From: Patescibacteria group bacterium
GTDB lineage: Bacteria > Patescibacteriota > Patescibacteriia > Patescibacteriales > UBA12465
Reading direction: 5' to 3'
Assembly: GCA_022710685.1 (NCBI GenBank)
Contig: JAKLGM010000004.1
Location: forward strand, 1-54,557
DNA length: 54,557 bases
Below the pieces are notes generated by a model, which searched no databases, was not told the DNA's origin, and worked only from the letters and a program-made list of their open reading frames with translations. Made by a program: the position numbers and the translations under genes. Positions 27,305-34,838 of the stretch are shown piece after piece; the first letter of the stretch is position 1, and each line of letters opens with the position of its first letter.

Positions 27305-27895
27305 TTAAAATATTTTTACTTCAGTCCCAACCTCCGCCCAATTATAGATCAGCTGTGCCGGGCCGACACCAAGCCGGATACAGCCATGCGATGCCGGTTT
27401 GCCCAAACTATCAGCCCCTTCTTTCTGCCCCCTACCCCACTCTGGCAATTCGTGGATTCCCACCCCCTGGGCGCTTAAACCGAGCCAATAGGGCATATAA
27501 ACGCCATAACTCTGGGATTTCGGCCGGGGCAATTTATTTTTGACGACAAAAGTGCCTTTTGGCGTCGGGGTGCTTTTCTTCCCGGTAGAAACCACATACT
27601 CGCCCATATCAACGCTACCTAAAAAATATTTTAACTTCTGGGTCTTGGTATCAACTTCAATCCGTTTTTTTAGTTTAGCTCCCTGGCCGCGCAAAGGATC
27701 ATAATAATTTTTGACTTCTAGCCCATCCGAATAACCATCAGCATCAGAGTCGGGATCGTCTATTTTAGTCTGAAACTTGGCCTCCAAAATATCGCTCAAA
27801 CCATCAGCATCTAAATCCAAATCAGCCGCCTGAACGGCGGTGAAAAAAAATAAACTAAGCGAACAGATTAACAGCGATAAAAGACGCTTAAACAT
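27305..27895 (-). CDS. L,D-transpeptidase (YkuD) with N-terminal thrombospondin-3 repeats
   Basis: YkuD enzymes make 3-3 peptidoglycan cross-links or attach proteins to the wall. The 196-residue protein has a signal peptide (1-23), two acidic calcium-type loops (DLDADGLSDILE and DSDADGYSDGLE, ~25-60), then the catalytic domain: GIHELPEW and, 20 residues on, SHGCIRLG (catalytic Cys in HGCIR). The thrombospondin-3 part replaces the LysM or other wall-binding domain often found. First gene of ldt-xth-leuS; divergent from the dsbA-like gene. Two cell-wall genes and an unrelated repair/translation pair sharing one operon is usual for this compact genome. Confidence 0.9.
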   Translation of the reverse strand: MFKRLLSLLICSLSLFFFTAVQAADLDLDADGLSDILEAKFQTKIDDPDSDADGYSDGLEVKNYYDPLRGQGAKLKKRIEVDTKTQKLKYFLGSVDMGEYVVSTGKKSTPTPKGTFVVKNKLPRPKSQSYGVYMPYWLGLSAQGVGIHELPEWGRGQKEGADSLGKPASHGCIRLGVGPAQLIYNWAEVGTEVKIF

Positions 27896-27914
27896 AGTTT
27901 TTTTACCAAAAAGA

Positions 27915-27923
27915 TGGTATAAT
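27915..27923 (+). promoter_or_regulatory. Extended -10 promoter of the dsbA-like/por operon
   Basis: TGGTATAAT is a perfect extended -10, set in the longer string ATGGTATAATA that also occurs at the fic and thrombospondin-3 promoters. Start predicted near 27930, leader ~25 bases, no Shine-Dalgarno. Confidence 0.7.
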
Positions 27924-27926
27924 AAA

Positions 27927-27955
27927 ATTATAATTTAATCAGCCTTTTTTAGCAA
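27927..27955 (-). promoter_or_regulatory. Promoter of ldt-xth-leuS
   Basis: Minus strand TTGCTA (27955-27950), 17-bp spacer, perfect TATAAT (27932-27927). It overlaps the oppositely directed promoter at 27915-27923, so the two probably compete for polymerase. Confidence 0.65.
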
Positions 27956-28683
27956 TGGCTCTAGAAGATAGAATCGCCGTTTTACGGCAGAAATTAGCTA
28001 ATCCGCCGCACCCTCATTGGTATAAAACCTGGTGGGGAGTTTTGATGTCTCTCCTCTTGTTTTTTCTAATCAGTTTTATCCTGGCTAGCGCCGCCTATGT
28101 TTTCAAAACTGCCAGTGACATTAACAACAACCAGAACTCTTTGGCCTTGTTAGAAAAAACCCAGCAAGAGCGCGCCATCATTGAAGGCCAAAACAATTAT
28201 TACCTTGGCACCACTTCTCCTAAAGTGGTGATTATAGAATTTTCCGATTTTGCCTGCCCCTACTGCAAAGCCAGCCATGAAGCTGTCCGAGAGTTAGGGC
28301 TGAAATACAAGAACGAAATCAAAATTATCTACCGCGACTTTTTGGGCCACAGCAACTCCCTGGACCTGGCTTTAGCCGGACGCTGTGCCGGCGAGCAGAA
28401 TAAATTCTGGGCCATGCACGACAAACTATTTTTGAATCAAGACAATATAACCCTGAGTTCTTTACCTATCCTAGCGCAACAGATAGGCGTCAGCACCAGC
28501 ACTTTTAATAATTGCCTTAAATCGCAAAAATACCTGCCCTACATCCAAGCTGATATGGCAGCAGCCGAAAAGATGAAAATCACCGCTACTCCCACCTGGA
28601 TCATCAACGGTTATCTGGTAAAAGGAACTCTAGACCGAGATGGCCTGGACAGCATTATAAAAGAAATATTAAACATTAAATAA
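27955..28683 (+). CDS. Membrane-anchored DsbA-like thiol oxidoreductase
   Basis: A 242-residue protein: short cytoplasmic part, one membrane helix (~29-50), then a thioredoxin-fold DsbA-type domain outside the cell. The active site is CPYC (101-104, in FSDFACPYC) and the cis-proline loop is TATPTW (~212-217), as in the BdbD/DsbA_4 group that introduces disulfides into exported proteins. It leads the operon that also holds a cysteine-rich pilin-like protein and a cysteine-containing hydrolase-peptidase fusion, which are plausible substrates, and the giant cysteine-rich protein is a few genes away. The por gamma gene starts 1 bp after its stop. No DsbB-like partner is seen in the window. Confidence 0.88.
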   Translation: MALEDRIAVLRQKLANPPHPHWYKTWWGVLMSLLLFFLISFILASAAYVFKTASDINNNQNSLALLEKTQQERAIIEGQNNYYLGTTSPKVVIIEFSDFACPYCKASHEAVRELGLKYKNEIKIIYRDFLGHSNSLDLALAGRCAGEQNKFWAMHDKLFLNQDNITLSSLPILAQQIGVSTSTFNNCLKSQKYLPYIQADMAAAEKMKITATPTWIINGYLVKGTLDRDGLDSIIKEILNIK

Positions 28684-28684
28684 T

Positions 28685-29263
28685 ATGATTCAAATTCGTC
28701 TCCACGGCCGTGGCGGTCAAGGCGTTGTTACCGGCGCTGAACTTATAGCTCTCAGCGCATTTGACCAAGGCCTCTACGCCCAAGCCTTGCCGGCTTTTGG
28801 CGTAGAAAGAAGTGGCGCTCCGATCCAGGCTTTCGCCCGCATCAGCCCCGAGCCAATCATCGTCCGCGAACATATCTACGAACCTGATTTTATCATCATC
28901 CAGGACGCCAGCTTGTTAGCCGTCACTGATGTTTTGTTCGGCGCCAATAAAAAAACTATCATTATCGTTAACACCAGCCAAGGCGCTAAAACCATGGCCG
29001 CCCAAATTAAACAGCAAAAGATCCAGAGCTTCATTCCGACCGAAAAACAGATAAAAACCATCGATGCTACAAAAATCGCGCTAGCTATACTGGGACAAAA
29101 TCTAATGAATACTGTCATTCTCGGAGCTTTTGCCCATATCAGCGGCTTGATTAATATCAAGTCTTTGAATCAAGCTATCGCCGCAAAATTCGCCAGCAAG
29201 GGCGAGGCAATAATCAGTAAAAATCAAAAGGCCGCTGATGCTGCCTATAATCAACTAGCCTAA
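28685..29263 (+). CDS. porC: Pyruvate/2-oxoacid:ferredoxin oxidoreductase, gamma subunit
   Basis: The 192-residue gamma subunit of the four-subunit enzyme that oxidises a 2-oxoacid (probably pyruvate) to acyl-CoA and CO2 and reduces ferredoxin. It opens with IRLHGRGGQGVVTGAELIA and continues with PAFGVERSGAPIQAFARIS, both signatures of the POR gamma fold that helps bind CoA. Order in the operon is gamma, delta, alpha, (two unrelated genes), beta. It starts 1 bp after the dsbA-like stop. Confidence 0.92.
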   Translation: MIQIRLHGRGGQGVVTGAELIALSAFDQGLYAQALPAFGVERSGAPIQAFARISPEPIIVREHIYEPDFIIIQDASLLAVTDVLFGANKKTIIIVNTSQGAKTMAAQIKQQKIQSFIPTEKQIKTIDATKIALAILGQNLMNTVILGAFAHISGLINIKSLNQAIAAKFASKGEAIISKNQKAADAAYNQLA

Positions 29264-29269
29264 AATCAT

Positions 29270-29533
29270 ATGGCCAAATCTTTAATTGTTAAACCAAACT
29301 CTGCTCTTAAAAATAAGACCGGATCTTGGCGCACTTTCCGGCCCGAAATTCTTTTAGACGCTTGCATCGGCTGCGGCACCTGCGCCAAAGTCTGCCCCGA
29401 AGGCACTATCGCCTTGGCTAAAATCAATGGCCAGACTAAGGCTCGCATCAACTACGACTATTGCAAGGGCTGTGGCATCTGCGCCGCCGAATGCCCGGTC
29501 AAGGCTATAATCATGAAACCGGAAACAAAATAA
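29270..29533 (+). CDS. porD: Pyruvate/2-oxoacid:ferredoxin oxidoreductase, delta subunit (2[4Fe-4S] ferredoxin)
   Basis: An 87-residue ferredoxin-like subunit with two complete cluster motifs, CIGCGTCAKVCPEG and CKGCGICAAECPVK (CxxCxxCxxxCP each), carrying electrons from the TPP site to free ferredoxin. The N-terminal ~30 residues (SLIVKPNSALKNKTGSWRTFRP) are the usual POR delta leader that docks on the other subunits. Spaced 6 bp from gamma and 4 bp from alpha. Confidence 0.93.
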   Translation: MAKSLIVKPNSALKNKTGSWRTFRPEILLDACIGCGTCAKVCPEGTIALAKINGQTKARINYDYCKGCGICAAECPVKAIIMKPETK

Positions 29534-29537
29534 AAAT

Positions 29538-30719
29538 ATGAAGCAAAATAAAAAATTACAAATTTTAGAAGGTTCCCGCGCTATCGCTTTAACTGTTAAA
29601 AACATTGAACCAGGTGTAGTCTCAGCCTACCCCATCACCCCGCAAACCCATATAGTGGAAGATTTAGCCAAGTTTCAGGCTGACGGCCAAGCTAATTACC
29701 AATATGTCAGGGCGGAAAGTGAGTTCGCCGCCGCCTCAATCATCTTAGGCGCCAGCGCCGCGGGCGAGAGAGTCTATAGCGCTACCAGCTCCCAGGGCTT
29801 GCTCTTAATGGCAGAGGTTCTCTTTAATATTTCCGGCTTGCGCTTGCCGATAGTAATGACCGACGCTAACCGCTCTATCTCCGGACCGATTAACATCTGG
29901 AATGACCACCAGGATGCTATGGTGATAAGGGACAGCGGCTGGATAATGCTGTTTGCCGAGAACCACCAGGAAGCCGTTGCACAGCATATCATGGCCTATA
30001 AAATTGCCGAGAGCACCAAACTGCCGGTCATGGTCAACGTAGATGGCTTCATCCTGACCCATTCCTATGAACCGGTTTGGATTCCAGAAAAAAAATTAAT
30101 CCAAAAATATTTAGGCAAATATAAACCGGCCCGAGGCACCTATCTAGACCCCCAAAATCCGGTTACCTTGGGCGCTTTTGTCTCCCCTAATGACTACATG
30201 GAAATCAGGCAGGAACTACATGAGGATTTGGTCAAAAGTCAGAAGACCATTGACCAAGAATATCATAATTACCAAAAACTATTTCACCAGACTAAAACTA
30301 AAAACCAAGATACTGACAACGGTCTCCTGGAATATGTCGGACCAGTCAAGCCCCAAGCAATTATTGTCGCTATGGGTTCAATGCTCGGGACTATGCGCGC
30401 AGCTATCAAAGAGAACAAGCTAGAAAAGAAAATCGGCCTGCTCAAAATCCGCTGCTATCGCCCTTTCCCGCGCCTAGCTGTCCAAAGAATCATTAGCCGC
30501 TCCAAGAATATCGCTATAGTGGAAAAAGCTATCAGTTTAGGCCAGGAAGGACCGCTGACTTTAGACATCAAATCCTTGCCAAACAGGCCCCATAACATCA
30601 AAAACTACATCGTCGGCCTGGGCGGACGGGACGTGACTAGAGGGGTGATAAAAAAGATAATAAATGATATAATGAAGCCAGGGACAAAACCCGAAAAAAG
30701 CCAATTTATTAGCGCTTAA
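29538..30719 (+). CDS. porA: Pyruvate/2-oxoacid:ferredoxin oxidoreductase, alpha subunit
   Basis: A 393-residue subunit forming the pyrimidine-binding side of the TPP site. Recognisable segments are the N-terminal SAYPITPQTHIVEDLA, RAESEFAAASIILGASAAGER, YSATSSQGLLLMAEVLF, RSISGPINIWNDHQD and the VNVDGFILTHSYEPV stretch, followed by the C-terminal domain that contacts CoA (GLLKIRCYRPFP). The next gene in the complex (beta) is not adjacent: two membrane protein genes intervene, which is unusual. Confidence 0.93.
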   Translation: MKQNKKLQILEGSRAIALTVKNIEPGVVSAYPITPQTHIVEDLAKFQADGQANYQYVRAESEFAAASIILGASAAGERVYSATSSQGLLLMAEVLFNISGLRLPIVMTDANRSISGPINIWNDHQDAMVIRDSGWIMLFAENHQEAVAQHIMAYKIAESTKLPVMVNVDGFILTHSYEPVWIPEKKLIQKYLGKYKPARGTYLDPQNPVTLGAFVSPNDYMEIRQELHEDLVKSQKTIDQEYHNYQKLFHQTKTKNQDTDNGLLEYVGPVKPQAIIVAMGSMLGTMRAAIKENKLEKKIGLLKIRCYRPFPRLAVQRIISRSKNIAIVEKAISLGQEGPLTLDIKSLPNRPHNIKNYIVGLGGRDVTRGVIKKIINDIMKPGTKPEKSQFISA

Positions 30720-30723
30720 AAAT

Positions 30724-30882
30724 ATGCATAAAACACATTTCAAATTAAAAACCAAGAAGGAATTAAAGACGGCTGATCAACCAATAATTCTAAGAGGGTG
30801 GCCAGAGTTTTTTGTTATCGTCTTCATTCTGACCTTCGTCATCCAATTATTACTCCTTATCTTGATGAATTGGAAATTCTAA
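30724..30882 (+). CDS. Small single-span membrane protein (52 aa)
   Basis: ATG at 30724 lies 4 bp after the porA stop and the frame closes at TAA 30880-30882. The first ~30 residues are basic and hydrophilic (MHKTHFKLKTKKELK...), then RGWPEFF leads into one long hydrophobic helix (VIVFILTFVIQLLLLILM) ending NWKF. Positive-inside charge suggests the N-terminus stays in the cytoplasm. I do not recognise a family. Tight spacing on both sides within the operon supports its being a gene; it may act with the pilin-like protein that follows. Confidence 0.55.
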   Translation: MHKTHFKLKTKKELKTADQPIILRGWPEFFVIVFILTFVIQLLLLILMNWKF

Positions 30883-30912
30883 GCTTTGTTTCAAAAAATA
30901 ATTCAAATATTT

Positions 30913-32175
30913 ATGAAGAGATTTTTATTTAAATACAAAAAGCTGGTCCTGGGATTTTTCTTGGTTGCTGTCCTAGCTTTGATATTAGCTGCTCCGGCTC
31001 TAGCCCAAGATGACGACGAAGAAGTAACGCCAGTAAAATTTAATCCACAAGTGACAATTCCGGGATCTATCTTCAAATCCGGCGGATCGGTATTACTAGA
31101 AAATAACACGGCGCCAATCGCCAAATATATCAGCGCTATCTACAACTACGGTGTCTCTATCGTCGGCATTTTAGCATCCCTGATGCTCATGATTGGCGGC
31201 ATTATATGGCTCACCGCCGCCGGCTCCAGCAGCAAGATAGAACAAGCCAAGGAATTCATTTTTAGCAGTTTGACCGGCATGGCTCTTCTGTTAGTGGCCG
31301 TCATTCTGCTCCGCACTATTAACCCAGCGCTCGTAGAATTCCGCAACCCAACTCTCACGACTATTGACAAAGTAGATCCCTGCTGTAATTCCCTGCGCGG
31401 ACCGACGTTTGAGGTAACTGTAACCCAAACGCCGGAAAGATTAATCTATAATTGCGCCCCGCCCAAAGAATTAGACGGCGATGATGCTGAGGTAGAAAAA
31501 TGTACGGGTAAATCTAAATGCCAAATTTCTCCCGAAAGCACCGAAACCGCCCCTAAATACGGCTGCGTTGACCCAGATCGATATACTTGCTGTGAATATG
31601 AGTCTGACATAGGTGACGACGAAGAGTCTCTGTTTAGCTGTATGTCAGTTGAATCTGCTAAAGGCGAAACCTGTCCTACACCAGCAGAAAAAGGAATGGG
31701 CATGGTAACTTACTCTTCTAACAGGCAAATTGAAAAATATTATTGCCAGACAGGCGTAATTGTCGGATTGAAGGTAAACGGCTGTAAGGTAGATTGCAAT
31801 GGCAAAGACAAAGGAGAACTTTGCAATGGCTTGTCAGACGGCGGCCGCTGTTATGGCACTGACGACCTTTTGACTTGTCGCTTTGGCGGCGCCAGAAAAT
31901 CCCTAGGAGATATCTGCGGCAACACTGACGCTACAACCAGATGCATGCCCGGCGGCTATAGCGTCTGGTCAGGTGATCTTTTTGAGGGTCACTGCGATGA
32001 CAGTCGTTGTTTGGATCACGATAACACCGTCACTAGCGGCGAAGAATGCGACGCCGACGGCGAAACTGAACTAGCCTGCTGTTATTTTGCGCCAGACGAA
32101 GGCTATCTATCTTCTTGTTCTGAAAAAGATATATACAAAAAATGGTATCCAAAAGAAACCGGCACTGCTAACTAA
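30913..32175 (+). CDS. T4SS_pilin-type membrane protein with cysteine-rich outer domain
   Basis: Start chosen at ATG 30913 because a signal peptide begins there (MKRFLFKYKK, hydrophobic core, APALAQ cleavage region ~27-32); a TTG at 30886 would add nine residues. The 420-residue product then has the double-helix T4SS_pilin (VirB2/TrbC-like) module at ~65-142: KYISAIYNYGVSIVGILAS, MLMIGGIIWLTAAG, then FSSLTGMALLLVAVILLRTINP. The remaining ~270 residues hold about 24 cysteines, including CC pairs (PCCNS, TCCEY, ACCYF), and no known fold that I can name. Typical VirB2 pilins are ~100 residues with no such domain. It may be a membrane scaffold for a disulfide-rich outer module. It sits between por alpha and beta. 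Confidence 0.75.
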   Translation: MKRFLFKYKKLVLGFFLVAVLALILAAPALAQDDDEEVTPVKFNPQVTIPGSIFKSGGSVLLENNTAPIAKYISAIYNYGVSIVGILASLMLMIGGIIWLTAAGSSSKIEQAKEFIFSSLTGMALLLVAVILLRTINPALVEFRNPTLTTIDKVDPCCNSLRGPTFEVTVTQTPERLIYNCAPPKELDGDDAEVEKCTGKSKCQISPESTETAPKYGCVDPDRYTCCEYESDIGDDEESLFSCMSVESAKGETCPTPAEKGMGMVTYSSNRQIEKYYCQTGVIVGLKVNGCKVDCNGKDKGELCNGLSDGGRCYGTDDLLTCRFGGARKSLGDICGNTDATTRCMPGGYSVWSGDLFEGHCDDSRCLDHDNTVTSGEECDADGETELACCYFAPDEGYLSSCSEKDIYKKWYPKETGTAN

Positions 32176-32194
32176 AGCTAATCGTATCAACTCT

Positions 32195-33100
32195 GTGACT
32201 AATCTAACAAACATTTCATCCGGGCATAATGCCTGCGCTGGCTGCGGCCAATTGGTGGCGGTTCAGGCGGTAATGCGCGCTCTGGATAAAAATACTATCC
32301 TGACTAACGCTACCGGCTGTCTAGAAGTTACCACTACTGCCTATCCCAATAGCGCCTGGGGTTTGCCTTGGCTTCACTCCTTGTTTGAAAACTCCAGCGC
32401 TTTAGCTTCCGGCGTTAGAGCTGCTCTCAACCAGCAAAATAAGAAAAATATAAAAGTCGTAGCTCAAGGCGGCGACGGCGCTACCTACGATATCGGCATC
32501 GGGCTGATTAGCGGCATGTGGGAAAGAGGCGATAATGTCCTCTATATCTGCTATGACACCGAGGCTTATTCCAATACTGGCATCCAAGCTTCCGGCTCCA
32601 CCCCTTATGGTGCTTCCACCACCACCTCTCCCAATAGTGAATGTGGAGAAAATAAATCATGCCCGCTCTCTCCCGGCACCAGACAAAACAAAAAAGACAT
32701 GATCGGTATTGCTCTAGCCCATAATCTAAAATATGTGGCTCAAAGCACGGCCGGCTTTCCAGATGACATTACCAATAAAGTAAAAAAAGCCCTCTCAATT
32801 GAAGGCCCAAGTTATATTCAAATTTTGTCCCCTTGCGTTCCAGGTTGGAAAATCGGCCTAAACCAGGCGGTTAAACTAGGAAAACTGGCGGTCCAAACCG
32901 GCCTTTATCCCTTGTTGGAATATGAGAATGGCAAACTAGTTAACAAATCCAACATACCCCAGCCGCAACCAGCTGTCACGGAATATCTAGAAGCCCAAGG
33001 CCGCTTCAAACACCTATTTAAAGAAGAACGTTATCAATCTGATTTAAAGCATATCCAGAATTTAGCTGACGAGAATATCGCTAAATACGACTTGAAATAA
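32195..33100 (+). CDS. porB: Pyruvate/2-oxoacid:ferredoxin oxidoreductase, beta subunit
   Basis: The TPP- and [4Fe-4S]-binding subunit. I use the GTG at 32195 (301 residues): an in-frame ATG at 32087 lies inside the preceding gene and would add 36 residues unlike any beta subunit, whereas the GTG start puts HNACAGCGQ near the N-terminus as in the family. Cluster cysteines are CAGC, GCLEV and PCVPGW; TPP/Mg binding is GGDGATYDIGIGLISG; YDTEAYSNTGIQASGSTP is characteristic of pyruvate-specific enzymes. Together with alpha, gamma and delta it gives a complete oxidoreductase that would feed acetyl-CoA to the ADP-forming synthetase at 40786-42813. Confidence 0.9.
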   Translation: MTNLTNISSGHNACAGCGQLVAVQAVMRALDKNTILTNATGCLEVTTTAYPNSAWGLPWLHSLFENSSALASGVRAALNQQNKKNIKVVAQGGDGATYDIGIGLISGMWERGDNVLYICYDTEAYSNTGIQASGSTPYGASTTTSPNSECGENKSCPLSPGTRQNKKDMIGIALAHNLKYVAQSTAGFPDDITNKVKKALSIEGPSYIQILSPCVPGWKIGLNQAVKLGKLAVQTGLYPLLEYENGKLVNKSNIPQPQPAVTEYLEAQGRFKHLFKEERYQSDLKHIQNLADENIAKYDLK

Positions 33101-33106
33101 ACTAAA

Positions 33107-34837
33107 ATGGAAAAGAAAAACAAAAAAGCCTACTTCTACACTGGAAGAATATTATTATTTTTCTTGTTTTTTTTGTTGGCAGCAAGGCCTACTCAGGCCG
33201 CAACCATCACAGCCGATGGCCAGGTTGACTGCCCCTCAGTAACACCAACAGAAATTTTGGTTTATTTCCATGGTTTAGTTTGGCCAACAAGCACCCAAAA
33301 TGGAGACCAGTGGACAGTGCAAGAAAGCATTAGCACTTTTTATACCGAACTTAATAAAATAAGAGCGTCTCGTCCTGGAGTTGCCGCTGCCCACTACAGC
33401 TATGGCGCCAACGCTCAAGCGGCAATCAACAACGTTAGATCTCAGTGCAATATATCCGGAGTCCTGCCCATAACTCTAGCCGGCCATAGCGCTGGTGGCA
33501 GCTCTCTGAAATCAGCCGGGGCAATCGCCGACAAGATAATAATACTAGATGGTATTTACTGGTCACCAACCCCGCTTTATAGTTATTGCTCTAAAATAAG
33601 GCTAGTGGATGGATACTCCACTCAAAGCAACACCACCCCCCTAGTAACAGAGTGCAGCGGTAATGCTAGTTTTAAATACGTAAAATACCAAGATATTGGA
33701 AACCCTGGCCATTTTGCTATCAGAAAATACTTGAGTACTTTTTATTTGGACTCTGAAATAACTGCGGGCGGAACAGCCGGAGCAACAACAAAGCCTAAAA
33801 AGCCATTTGAACTATTCAATCCACTCTTAGACCTGCAAGTCAATATCCCCGGGATAGAAAAATTAGCCTCAGAAACTCCGGCGGCCTGCACTACCAGCGA
33901 TGACAACATTACGTCTTGCTCTCTCCCCTGGATTTCTGTCTATATCAAGGCAATATATAATTATTCCATGAGCATCGTAGGAATCTTAGCTGCTTTTGTG
34001 ATAATGATTGGGGGAGTTATTTATCTAACATCTACTGGCAATGCCAATCGGATTAAGAGCGCGCAATCCTGGATTACTGGCGGACTGACCGGACTGTTAA
34101 TAATGTTTACCTCCTATGTACTCCTAAACGAAATTAATCCGGACCTTATTAAATCTAATCCGATAGACCTACAGATTGTTCGAGATGAATTTGTACAAGA
34201 TCCGAATGATATAAATCTTGGAGATCTGCCTGTAGGCTCAGGCGCCGGATCTGGTGAAGTCTTAAATGATGGAGTTCCTTTTTTTAACCAATGTAATGCT
34301 TCTTGGAGAGATTTTCCTTACGACGGTAAATCCCCCTATCAGTGCGGCGGCGGAGATCCAGGATACTCAGTCGACGGCGCCAAAGTAAAAGGAAACACTC
34401 TATGCTCCTCGTCTTGCGGAGTAAATAGTGCTGCTATGGTATTAAAATATTATGGGTATGAAGTTACTCCTCCTCTTTTGGCTAATTGGTTAGTCGACAA
34501 TAAATATAGAGGTACAAATGGCACTTGTTCAGGAACATCCTTCCAGGGTATACAAGATGTTATTAAAAACTATGGACCCGATATAAAAAGTGAGTATGTC
34601 AAAGCAAATAATTATGTCGCGGCGTTACAGGCTGGTAAAAAGATAATATACTTAATGAGGGGGCCGTGTCCATTAAAAAAAAGTCAAGGTGGCCACTATG
34701 TAGTTTTAACTGGCGTAAAAACCGGATCCGGTAACTCTATTATTAATATTAATGATCCATTCAGAGGCCAAAGAAAACAAGCCAGCACAAGCGATATAAA
34801 TACTTGTTGGGCTGGGGGCATGGCTTTTTATCAATAA
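33107..34837 (+). CDS. Fusion: alpha/beta-hydrolase-like domain + T4SS_pilin segment + C39-like peptidase
   Basis: A 576-residue exported protein with three parts. After a signal peptide or anchor (~13-31) comes an alpha/beta-hydrolase-like region (~45-215) with VYFHG (oxyanion loop), nucleophile elbow GHSAGG (Ser128), candidate acid Asp148 or Asp168 and NPGH (His202). Next is a T4SS_pilin double-helix module (~275-345: YIKAIYNYSMSIVGILAA, GGVIYLTSTGN, GGLTGLLIMFTSYVLLNEINP). Last is a papain-like C39 domain (~385-576) with SSCGVNSAAM (Cys437), GGHYVVLTG (His530) and NDPF (Asp550). It is last in the operon and ends 1 bp from the convergent rnhA. Plausibly a cell-surface hydrolase or wall or peptide processing enzyme held by the pilin-type anchor. 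I know of no described protein with this order of domains. Confidence 0.8.
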   Translation: MEKKNKKAYFYTGRILLFFLFFLLAARPTQAATITADGQVDCPSVTPTEILVYFHGLVWPTSTQNGDQWTVQESISTFYTELNKIRASRPGVAAAHYSYGANAQAAINNVRSQCNISGVLPITLAGHSAGGSSLKSAGAIADKIIILDGIYWSPTPLYSYCSKIRLVDGYSTQSNTTPLVTECSGNASFKYVKYQDIGNPGHFAIRKYLSTFYLDSEITAGGTAGATTKPKKPFELFNPLLDLQVNIPGIEKLASETPAACTTSDDNITSCSLPWISVYIKAIYNYSMSIVGILAAFVIMIGGVIYLTSTGNANRIKSAQSWITGGLTGLLIMFTSYVLLNEINPDLIKSNPIDLQIVRDEFVQDPNDINLGDLPVGSGAGSGEVLNDGVPFFNQCNASWRDFPYDGKSPYQCGGGDPGYSVDGAKVKGNTLCSSSCGVNSAAMVLKYYGYEVTPPLLANWLVDNKYRGTNGTCSGTSFQGIQDVIKNYGPDIKSEYVKANNYVAALQAGKKIIYLMRGPCPLKKSQGGHYVVLTGVKTGSGNSIININDPFRGQRKQASTSDINTCWAGGMAFYQ

Positions 34838-34838
34838 A

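Noticed and set aside
32087-32194. ATG start for porB giving a 36-residue extension
   Set aside because: It lies inside the upstream pilin-like gene and the extra residues do not resemble any beta subunit; the GTG at 32195 fits the family.
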